From: Chitinophagaceae bacterium | GTDB taxonomy: Bacteria; Bacteroidota; Bacteroidia; Chitinophagales; Chitinophagaceae | Assembly: GCA_947442905.1 (NCBI GenBank) | Contig: CANEWV010000116.1 | Location: 1-5,950 of the forward strand | DNA length: 5,950 bases | Reading direction: 5' to 3' | Shown: positions 1-5,865 of the stretch, in pieces | Position numbering within the stretch: position 1 is the first letter of the stretch | How the letters are laid out: each line of letters starts with the position of its first letter | Translations under genes and position numbers: made by a program | The notes under the pieces: model-generated | What the model saw: only the letters and a program-made list of their open reading frames with translations | The model's database searches: none | What the model was told of the DNA's origin: nothing

Positions 1-510
1 CGTTACTTCTTTTTTAATCCATGCTTCTATATCAAAATGAGGATTGGATTTATTTTCGTCAAGGGTTTCTTTCAGATCTTTAAACCAAGGCTGTCCTTTT
101 TCTTGTAGTGCCATGGCAGGATTTCCTGAAATATTTACTGACGCACTTGTAGCTAATGGAAAAAAATCTTTTTCAATTTTTAATTGAACATTGTTCACCT
201 TAAAATGAGTACTAGGATCAATTTGCAAGCCTTCGTTGATTTCGAATTTTTGAAGATAACCACTTGACCCTTTGGCACCAATCCCCATTCGCTCATATTG
301 TTTTACCAAATAATCCATCGCTGCGTCGGCACCTGCTGTTCCCGTTCTTCTGCCCTCTAGTGCATCACTCGCCAAATAGCCAATATGTGATTTTAAATTT
401 GAAATGAGGGTCGCTTTTTGCTTTTCTGCCTCAATTCTAATTTTGCGTTTGCTTTGTGATAATCCTAAAAAGGGAACCAATAAAAGGACCCAAAACCAAT
501 TTTTACCCAT
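1..510 (-). CDS. Secreted M28-family metallopeptidase, N-terminal part (cut by left window edge)
   Basis: Reading leftwards from the ATG at 510-508 gives 170 uninterrupted codons running off the window. The N-terminus (MGKNWFWVLLLVPFLGLSQ) is a signal peptide: a short basic start, a hydrophobic core and a GLSQ-type end typical of exported Bacteroidota proteins. At residues ~43-72 comes HIGYLASDALEGRRTGTAG followed by an amphipathic helix with an ERMGI end. This LASDxLEGRRTGTxG block is the hallmark start of secreted M28 (aminopeptidase Y/PSMF-like) zinc peptidases. Residues ~85-170 (KFEIN, the FFPL-TSASV stretch, NPAMALQEKG, NPHFDIEAW) resemble the region before the catalytic domain in Bacteroidota members. 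The zinc ligands and catalytic Glu lie outside the window, so activity cannot be judged. The likely role is aminopeptidase-type digestion of peptides in the periplasm or outside the cell. It is transcribed divergently from feoB. Confidence 0.8.
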   Translation of the reverse strand, partial: MGKNWFWVLLLVPFLGLSQSKRKIRIEAEKQKATLISNLKSHIGYLASDALEGRRTGTAGADAAMDYLVKQYERMGIGAKGSSGYLQKFEINEGLQIDPSTHFKVNNVQLKIEKDFFPLATSASVNISGNPAMALQEKGQPWFKDLKETLDENKSNPHFDIEAWIKKEVT

Positions 511-530
511 TTTGCTTGCTTTATTACGTA

Positions 531-538
531 CAAAAGTA
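531..538 (-). promoter_or_regulatory. Putative -7 element (TACTTTTG) for the M28 peptidase gene
   Basis: On the minus strand TACTTTTG fits the Bacteroidota -7 consensus TAnnTTTG exactly. It lies 20 bases upstream of the ATG at 510, which would leave a leader of roughly 13-15 nt. A TTG resembling the -33 box is present at 555-553, but the spacing to the -7 box (14 bp) is shorter than the usual ~17-21. The -33 half is therefore not supported. Confidence 0.45.
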
Positions 539-584
539 AGCGATTCTGTTCCCAATCTCGTAACAACCCTCCCCTCTTTGGGGG

Positions 585-592
585 TACTTTTG
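585..592 (+). promoter_or_regulatory. Putative -7 element (TACTTTTG) for feoB
   Basis: TACTTTTG matches the Bacteroidota TAnnTTTG -7 consensus and ends 17 bases before the feoB TTG start. Transcription would start near 597-600, leaving a very short leader of about 10-13 nt. No TTG/TTTG box occurs at the usual distance upstream; the spacer there is C-rich with a GGGGG tract (580-584) directly abutting the element. Confidence 0.45.
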
Positions 593-609
593 TAGCCATC
601 TAATTAAAC

Positions 610-2724
610 TTGATTCAAAGAGACCTCCATATTGCTTTAGTGGGTAACCCCAACAGTGGAAAAAGTTCCATTTTTAATGCTTTGACGGGGTTAAATCAAC
701 AAGTTGGCAATTTTCCAGGCGTAACCGTAGATAAAAAAACGGGGACCCTTCGGTTACCAGATGCTACCAACACCACATTAATTGACCTTCCGGGCACCTA
801 TAGTTTGTATCCCCGAAGAGCTGATGAGTGGGTGGCATACAAAGTTCTCATGGGCACAGACGAATCGTTAACAACTGACGCTGTATTACTCGTTGCAGAT
901 GCCAGTAACCTCAAACGAAATTTACTTTTTTGCAGTCAGATTATTGATTTGCAAATTCCGGTAGTGATGGCCCTCACCATGAATGATATTGCATCAAGTA
1001 AGGGCATCAAAATAGATATCGCAGGACTTGAAAAAGAATTAGGCATCACCATCATTGCCGTTAACCCCCGAAAAAACAAGGGCATTACGGAATTAAAAAA
1101 AGCCTTGCAACAATTAACGGTAAAAGCAAGTACTGTTTCTGATAAAAAATTTATTGATACAAAAAAATTAGCACCAAGCGCCATTGATGGCATTCATCAA
1201 ATAGTGCCAGGCTTAAGTGATTACGCTGCTATACATTATTTAATCAATCACGAAAATTTTCCATTAACAGATGCGGTACAAAAAGAAATTGGAGGTCTCG
1301 AAATAACGCATCAGTTTAATCCAACCAAAACACAGGCCGAAGAAATTTTACAGCGCTATAGTCAAATCAGAGACGTCATGCGTAGGCATGTTGTAGAGCC
1401 TGGGCCTCTAGAAAAAAAGATTTTTTCAGATAAGTTAGACAATATTTTACTGCACCGATTTTGGGGCAATGTCATATTACTTGCTGTACTATTTATTTTA
1501 TTTCAAAGCGTTTATTGGCTGGCTAGTTTTCCAATGGATGGCATTGAGTGGGCCTTTGCAAAAGGCGGAAGCTCTTTGTCTGCTTGGCTTCCAGAAACCT
1601 GGTGGAGTAATTTAATCGTGAATGGACTGGTAGCTGGCCTGAGTGGAATTTTAGTATTTGTGCCTCAAATTATGATTTTGTTTGGGCTTATTACCATGCT
1701 TGAAGACAGTGGTTATATGGCGCGCATTAGTTTTTTAAGTGATCGACTCATGCGCAAAGTGGGGCTGAATGGAAAAAGTGTGATGCCCATGGTAAGTGGT
1801 TTTGCATGCGCCGTTCCAGCCATTATGAGTGCGCGAAATATTGAAAATAGAAAAGAAAGGTTGCTAACGATTCTCGTTACGCCACTCATGAGTTGTAGTG
1901 CGCGTTTACCGGTATTTACGATTTTAATTTCACTCGTTGTTGATAACAAATACTACTTTGGATTTTTAAGTTTACAAGGTCTTGTAATGATGGGGCTGTA
2001 TTTACTAGGCATTGTAATGGCGATGCTGGTGAGCTATGTTTTAAAGTGGTTTATCACGATCAAAGAAAAAAGTTTTTTTATTTTAGAGCTTCCTATGTAC
2101 AGAGCACCGCGTTGGAAAAACGTGGGTATTACCATGCTCGAAAAAGCTAAAATATTTGTTACGGATGCTGGTAAAGTAATCATGATTATTAGCCTACTAC
2201 TATGGTTTTTAAGTAGCTACGGACCTGGTGATCAAATAGCAAATACTACTAAAAAGTATGAAGCACTCAGTCAAGTGTTGCCAGCAAAAAAAGATTCTTT
2301 AGATAAGCAATATGCATCAGAAAAACTACAACATTCGTATGCCGGCATTTTAGGTAAAGCTATTGAGCCAGCCATCAAGCCGCTTGGCTACGACTGGAAA
2401 ATTGGTATCGCGCTTATTACCTCTTTTGCGGCTAGAGAGGTTTTTGTGGGCACCATGGCTACCTTATATAGCGTAGAAGACAGTGAAGACAGCTCTCTCA
2501 GACAAAAATTGGCGGCGGCTAGACATCCAGATGGAACCAAAGTATACACTTTAGCAGCCGGTCTTTCGCTTATGATATTTTATTTGCTAGCCATGCAGTG
2601 TATGAGTACACTAGCGGTTGTAAAAAGAGAAACAAAGTCTTGGAAATGGCCTGCGTTTCAACTCGTGTATATGACAGCCCTCGCATATGGGATGAGCTGG
2701 TTAACGTATGTTTTGTTTAGTTAA
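610..2724 (+). CDS. feoB: Ferrous iron transport protein B (GTP-dependent Fe2+ permease)
   Basis: A 704-residue inner-membrane Fe2+ importer with an N-terminal G domain. G1 is GNPNSGKS (12-19); switch I is GNFPGVTVDKKTG (33-45) with the invariant Thr39; G3 is DLPG (59-62). G4 reads TMND (123-126) instead of the usual NxxD, and the G5 region is NPRKNKG (~152-158). A helical GDI-like linker (~170-280) follows. The membrane part from ~283 holds both Gate halves: LEDSGYMAR (364-372), GFACAVPAIMSAR (397-409) and MSCSARLPVF (427-436), then AAREVFVGT (607-615) and the C-terminal AMQCMSTLAVVKRET (661-675). Length is normal for FeoB without a fused FeoA. The start is TTG: an in-frame TAA sits at 601-603, the next ATG falls at residue 81 beyond G1-G3, and TTG is the only standard start codon before the P-loop. 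No feoA adjoins it. It converges on the serine hydrolase gene 24 bp downstream. Confidence 0.96.
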   Translation: MIQRDLHIALVGNPNSGKSSIFNALTGLNQQVGNFPGVTVDKKTGTLRLPDATNTTLIDLPGTYSLYPRRADEWVAYKVLMGTDESLTTDAVLLVADASNLKRNLLFCSQIIDLQIPVVMALTMNDIASSKGIKIDIAGLEKELGITIIAVNPRKNKGITELKKALQQLTVKASTVSDKKFIDTKKLAPSAIDGIHQIVPGLSDYAAIHYLINHENFPLTDAVQKEIGGLEITHQFNPTKTQAEEILQRYSQIRDVMRRHVVEPGPLEKKIFSDKLDNILLHRFWGNVILLAVLFILFQSVYWLASFPMDGIEWAFAKGGSSLSAWLPETWWSNLIVNGLVAGLSGILVFVPQIMILFGLITMLEDSGYMARISFLSDRLMRKVGLNGKSVMPMVSGFACAVPAIMSARNIENRKERLLTILVTPLMSCSARLPVFTILISLVVDNKYYFGFLSLQGLVMMGLYLLGIVMAMLVSYVLKWFITIKEKSFFILELPMYRAPRWKNVGITMLEKAKIFVTDAGKVIMIISLLLWFLSSYGPGDQIANTTKKYEALSQVLPAKKDSLDKQYASEKLQHSYAGILGKAIEPAIKPLGYDWKIGIALITSFAAREVFVGTMATLYSVEDSEDSSLRQKLAAARHPDGTKVYTLAAGLSLMIFYLLAMQCMSTLAVVKRETKSWKWPAFQLVYMTALAYGMSWLTYVLFS

Positions 2725-2748
2725 AAGCAGTTCGCAATTAACACATCA

Positions 2749-3609
2749 TCACTTGTAGGTTTCCCATAATAATTTAGAAACTTTTCTGGCGAGCTCCCAA
2801 GCTTCGTTTTGTAATTCCCAACTTGTGTCTTTATTATTTTTAGTACAAATACAAAATACGTATCGTGCATTTTTTCCGTGCACATACATAGCTTCACTTC
2901 TGCTCGCATTAACGGCACCATTTTTACTAGCCACAAAAACATCGGGCGGAATTTGTGAAATCGCTTCTTCATCCCAGTAATTTCTACCAAGCAATCGAAG
3001 CATTTTTTCAGAAGAAGCAGTATCCAATAAATTTCTATTGGCTAAAGATTCAAACATAGAAACCATTTCTTTGGGACTCGTTTGGCCCCATCCAAATTTA
3101 TCTCTACCCGCTTCTCTACCTGGCGTTCTACTATTTACCCTAGTAGCCGTATAACCAATGCTATCAAGGATTTGATTGATTCTTGTACCGGTGCCCGCTA
3201 GTGATTGTAACCACAAACTAGCCGTGTTATCACTTGTTGTAAGCATGAGCATGATCACTTTACTAAGCTCAACTTTTTCATTGTGTTTTAATGAAGCAAG
3301 CAAATCGGACCCTGCATAAAACAAAGAATCTTTATAGGTTAACTCCTGATGATAATTGAGTTCGCCTTTATTAAGTTTATCCATGATGCCAATAAGTATG
3401 GGCACTTTAACCATACTCGCTGTTGGAAAAATACTATCAGCGTTTATGCTTGCTATTTTCCCTGTATGCAAATCTTTTACATAAACGCCCACCTCACCTT
3501 TAAATCCAGCCGTGAGGGTTTCTAGCCCGTACTGTAATTTTTTATTTACTTTTTGTGCTTGTGCAGGCATCAGCGCCAATACAAAAATGAAAGCTAGTAA
3601 ATGTCTCAT
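2749..3609 (-). CDS. Secreted class A beta-lactamase-fold serine hydrolase
   Basis: A 286-residue exported protein. Residues 1-19 (MRHLLAFIFVLALMPAQAQ) are a signal peptide with an AQA|Q cleavage site. The body has the order of motifs of the class A beta-lactamase/transpeptidase-like fold: SMVK (65-68) as SxxK, with Ser65 the predicted nucleophile and Lys68 the base; SDN (126-128), matching the class A SDN loop exactly; and KNG (229-231) where KTG is expected. The omega-loop ExxLN signature is not recognisable; the region reads PGREAGRDKFGWG (163-175). This fits the broad 'beta-lactamase enzyme family' (Pfam PF13354 type) of serine hydrolases better than a proven antibiotic-inactivating enzyme. 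The substrate is unknown; a cell-wall peptide or beta-lactam-like compound is possible. Start ATG 3609-3607 lies 5 bp after the bcp stop, so the two are probably co-transcribed. No terminator hairpin is visible at its 3' end. Confidence 0.85.
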   Translation of the reverse strand: MRHLLAFIFVLALMPAQAQKVNKKLQYGLETLTAGFKGEVGVYVKDLHTGKIASINADSIFPTASMVKVPILIGIMDKLNKGELNYHQELTYKDSLFYAGSDLLASLKHNEKVELSKVIMLMLTTSDNTASLWLQSLAGTGTRINQILDSIGYTATRVNSRTPGREAGRDKFGWGQTSPKEMVSMFESLANRNLLDTASSEKMLRLLGRNYWDEEAISQIPPDVFVASKNGAVNASRSEAMYVHGKNARYVFCICTKNNKDTSWELQNEAWELARKVSKLLWETYK

Positions 3610-3614
3610 AGATT

Positions 3615-4094
3615 TTATTTCTTTTTAGGAGCACCTAAAATTTCTTGACCATGATTTTTTGAATCTGGCTTGGTAATAATTTTTTCTATCACGCCGTTTT
3701 CGTCTATTATAAAAGTAGTGCGTAAAGTGCCCATATAGGTTTTGCCCATAAACTTCTTTTCGGCCCAAACACCATATTTTTCATGAATAACCAGGTCGGT
3801 GTCGGCAATAAGGGGGAAGGGTAAGTCGTGCTTGGCAATGAATTTGAGGTGGCTTTTTTGGTCGTCGGAGCTCACGCCTACCACCTGGTAGCCCTTTTTA
3901 GCTAAAATTTTATGATTATCCCTCAAATTACAGGCCTGCACGGTACAAGTAGGGGTCATATCGTGGGGGTAGAAATATAAAACCAGTTTTTGACCCTTAA
4001 AACTAGATAGGGCAATGGTTTTACCGTTTTGGTCGAGGCCTTTAAAGGCAGGGGCTTTGGATCCTTCTTGTAGCATATTGGCTGTTTTGGTCAT
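3615..4094 (-). CDS. bcp: Thioredoxin-dependent thiol peroxidase, BCP/PrxQ type peroxiredoxin
   Basis: A 159-residue cytoplasmic peroxiredoxin that reduces H2O2 and organic hydroperoxides using thioredoxin. The active site is YFYPHDMTPTCTVQAC (40-55): Pro43, Thr47 and peroxidatic Cys50, with Cys55 five residues later as the resolving cysteine of the atypical 2-Cys BCP class. NLRDN (56-60), GVSSDD (73-78), YGVWAEKKFMGKTYMG (107-122) and LRTTFIID (124-131, conserved Arg125) follow in the same order as in E. coli Bcp, and the length is typical. Met1 (4094) and Met7 (4076) are both possible starts. Family N-termini begin close to the LQEGSKAP segment, so Met7 cannot be excluded; Met1 is kept because it opens the longer frame. 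It is the first gene of a likely two-gene unit with the serine hydrolase, and is divergent from the carB-like gene. Confidence 0.95.
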   Translation of the reverse strand: MTKTANMLQEGSKAPAFKGLDQNGKTIALSSFKGQKLVLYFYPHDMTPTCTVQACNLRDNHKILAKKGYQVVGVSSDDQKSHLKFIAKHDLPFPLIADTDLVIHEKYGVWAEKKFMGKTYMGTLRTTFIIDENGVIEKIITKPDSKNHGQEILGAPKKK

Positions 4095-4099
4095 TAAAA

Positions 4100-4118
4100 A
4101 TAAGGGGGTAACCCTTAT
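4100..4118 (-). promoter_or_regulatory. Small hairpin in the bcp leader, next to the start codon
   Basis: ATAAGGG (4100-4106) and CCCTTAT (4112-4118) are reverse complements around a 5-base loop, forming a 7-bp stem. On the minus strand it sits 5 bases before the ATG at 4094 and is followed by TTTTT. It therefore has the outline of a weak terminator/attenuator or of a structure shielding the initiation site. With only three G-C pairs it may be chance; no function is shown. Confidence 0.3.
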
Positions 4119-4161
4119 ATAATAAAATTAGGCGCAATTAGTTCAAAAAAAATACCCCCTT
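4102..4161. repeat. 9-bp inverted repeat (AAGGGGGTA / TACCCCCTT) in the bcp/carB divergent region
   Basis: AAGGGGGTA at 4102-4110 and TACCCCCTT at 4153-4161 are perfect reverse complements, separated by 42 bp of AT-rich DNA including an A8 tract. A third C5 tract follows at 4167-4171. The same GGGGGTA heptamer also lies in the feoB promoter at 580-586. It could be a regulator site or a common local promoter feature. The left arm overlaps the small hairpin. Confidence 0.3.
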
Positions 4162-4176
4162 CTGCTCCCCCTTTAT

Positions 4177-4184
4177 TAAATTTG
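4177..4184 (+). promoter_or_regulatory. Putative -7 element (TAAATTTG) for the carB-like gene
   Basis: TAAATTTG fits the Bacteroidota -7 consensus TAnnTTTG and lies 22 bases upstream of the ATG at 4207, predicting a leader of about 15 nt. No TTG-type -33 box is seen at the proper distance; the region there is an A tract followed by CCCCC. The AT-rich leader (4185-4206) has no Shine-Dalgarno sequence, as is common in this phylum. Confidence 0.4.
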
Positions 4185-4206
4185 CACAATTTATTTTTTA
4201 GTTCCT

Positions 4207-5853
4207 ATGCCAAAAGACAATTCCATAAAATCGGTGCTTATTGTAGGTTCTGGACCCATTATTATTGGTCAGGCCTGCGAGTTTGATTATTCTGGCTCTC
4301 AAGCTGCCAGAAGTTTGCGTGAAGAGGGCATTAAAGTGATTTTGATTAATTCAAATCCAGCCACCATCATGACAGACCCAATGATGGCCGATAAAGTTTA
4401 CTTGTTGCCGCTTACAATCGAAAGTATTGAGCAAATTTTACAAGAAAACGATATCGACGCCGTACTTCCAACCATGGGTGGTCAAACTGCATTAAACCTT
4501 TGTAAGGAAGCCGATGAAATTGGCATTTGGAAAAAGTACAATGTGCGCATGATTGGTGTAGACGTTGCTGCCATTGATACCGCAGAAGACCGTGAGAAGT
4601 TTAGACAGCTTATGGTAAAAATTGGTATGGCTGTAGCGCCAAGCCGTGTTGCCAATAGCTTTTTAGAAGGAAAAGAATTTGCACAAGAAATTGGATTCCC
4701 ACTTGTTATCAGACCTTCCTTTACATTAGGCGGAACGGGTGGTGGATTTGTACATACAAAAGATGATTTAGATGCCGCACTCGAAAGAGGTTTAAAAGCA
4801 TCTCCAATACATGAAGTACTTGTAGAAAAAGCAGTACTTGGATGGAAAGAATATGAACTTGAATTGTTACGCGATCAAAACGATAATGTTGTTATTATTT
4901 GTACCGTAGAAAATTTAGACCCAATGGGTGTGCACACTGGAGACTCTATCACCGTGGCACCTGCCATGACTTTAAGTGATACTGCATTCCAAGAAATGCG
5001 TAACAAAGCCATTTTAATGATGCGCTCACTGGGTAATTTTTCTGGTGGATGTAACGTGCAGTTTGCACTTAACCCTGCTACCGAGGAATTGATTGCTGTT
5101 GAAATCAATCCGCGCGTGAGTAGATCATCGGCACTTGCCTCTAAAGCAACGGGTTATCCAATTGCAAAAATTGCTGCGAAGCTTGCCATTGGTTATAGTT
5201 TAGATGAATTAAAAAATCAAATCACGCAAACAACTTCGGCATATTTTGAACCAGCACTTGATTACGTGATTGTAAAAGTGCCGCGTTGGAATTTTGATAA
5301 ATTTAAAGGCGCCAACGACACCCTTGGTTTACAAATGAAAAGTGTGGGTGAGGTAATGGCCATTGGAAGAAACTTTAAAGAAGCGATTCAAAAAGCTTGT
5401 CAGAGTTTAGAAAATGAAGCAGTTGGCTTAGGATACTACGGTAAGAGCCTCATGAAAAGCGAAGACCTGGTAGAATATATAAAAACACCAAAATGGGACC
5501 GCATATTTAGAATCAAAGATGCGCTTATGGCGGGTTCTACGGTTAAGTCTATTGCGCAAGCAACAGGCATTGACAGATGGTTTTTAAACCAGATTTTACA
5601 GATTTGTACTATTGAAAAAGAAATTGCAACGCACACTTTAGAAACCCTTCCTGAAAGCTTATTAAAAGAAGCAAAAAAATGTGGTTTTGGTGACGTGCAA
5701 ATTTCAAAAATTTTACACGGCGATTGCACAGATGAACAAGTGTATGAAAAAAGAAAAGCATTGGGTATTACCAGAGTTTACAAAATGGTAGACACTTGCA
5801 GCGCCGAGTTTGAAGCAAAGACACCTTATTTTTATAGCACTTTTGAAGGATAA
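4207..5853 (+). CDS. carB: Carbamoyl-phosphate synthase large subunit, N-terminal half only (carboxyphosphate + oligomerisation domains)
   Basis: A 548-residue protein matching the first half of CarB, which is usually ~940-1070 residues. CarB makes carbamoyl phosphate from bicarbonate, ammonia (from glutamine via CarA) and 2 ATP, feeding pyrimidine and arginine synthesis. Residues ~1-403 are the carboxyphosphate domain: IVGSGPIIIGQACEFDYSG (12-30), and the ATP-site residues known from E. coli at the same numbers, Arg129, Arg169, Glu215, His243, Glu299 and Asn301, plus NPRVSRSSALASKATG (301-316). Residues ~404-548 are the oligomerisation domain, ending VDTCSAEFEAKTPYFYST (528-545), where E. 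coli has a very similar stretch. Then FEG and TAA follow. The second ATP-grasp half and the allosteric MGS domain are absent. All first-half catalytic residues are intact, which argues for a split-gene (CarB1-like) subunit rather than decay; a nonsense-truncated pseudogene is the alternative. Confidence 0.9.
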   Translation: MPKDNSIKSVLIVGSGPIIIGQACEFDYSGSQAARSLREEGIKVILINSNPATIMTDPMMADKVYLLPLTIESIEQILQENDIDAVLPTMGGQTALNLCKEADEIGIWKKYNVRMIGVDVAAIDTAEDREKFRQLMVKIGMAVAPSRVANSFLEGKEFAQEIGFPLVIRPSFTLGGTGGGFVHTKDDLDAALERGLKASPIHEVLVEKAVLGWKEYELELLRDQNDNVVIICTVENLDPMGVHTGDSITVAPAMTLSDTAFQEMRNKAILMMRSLGNFSGGCNVQFALNPATEELIAVEINPRVSRSSALASKATGYPIAKIAAKLAIGYSLDELKNQITQTTSAYFEPALDYVIVKVPRWNFDKFKGANDTLGLQMKSVGEVMAIGRNFKEAIQKACQSLENEAVGLGYYGKSLMKSEDLVEYIKTPKWDRIFRIKDALMAGSTVKSIAQATGIDRWFLNQILQICTIEKEIATHTLETLPESLLKEAKKCGFGDVQISKILHGDCTDEQVYEKRKALGITRVYKMVDTCSAEFEAKTPYFYSTFEG

Positions 5854-5865
5854 AAAATACTTCTT

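Larger units (their letters stand above)
529..594. repeat. 10-bp perfect inverted repeat spanning the M28/feoB divergent promoters
   Basis: TACAAAAGTA at 529-538 and TACTTTTGTA at 585-594 are exact reverse complements, with a 46-bp spacer. Each arm contains an outward-facing TAnnTTTG -7 element, so the repeat is most simply two copies of the same core promoter driving the two divergent genes. The identity extends two bases (TA) beyond the TACTTTTG core on each side. Shared control by one regulator is possible but not shown. Confidence 0.5.

Noticed and set aside
571..584. CCCC-TCTTT-GGGG as a hairpin in the feoB promoter region.
   Set aside because: Only a 4-bp stem, and located upstream of the likely transcript start, so it would not be in the RNA.
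404..595. A 63-codon plus-strand open frame before feoB, considered as a possible FeoA or leader peptide.
   Set aside because: It lies antisense over the signal-peptide end of the M28 gene and the promoter region, has no FeoA-like features, and its composition reads as a shadow frame.
2722..2751. A bidirectional terminator between the convergent feoB and serine hydrolase genes.
   Set aside because: The 24-bp gap has no inverted repeat with a T tract; any terminator would have to lie inside the opposing coding region.
2721..2990. A minus-strand 89-codon open frame at the end of the serine hydrolase gene.
   Set aside because: It overlaps the conserved C-terminal part of the hydrolase in another frame and has no recognisable features.
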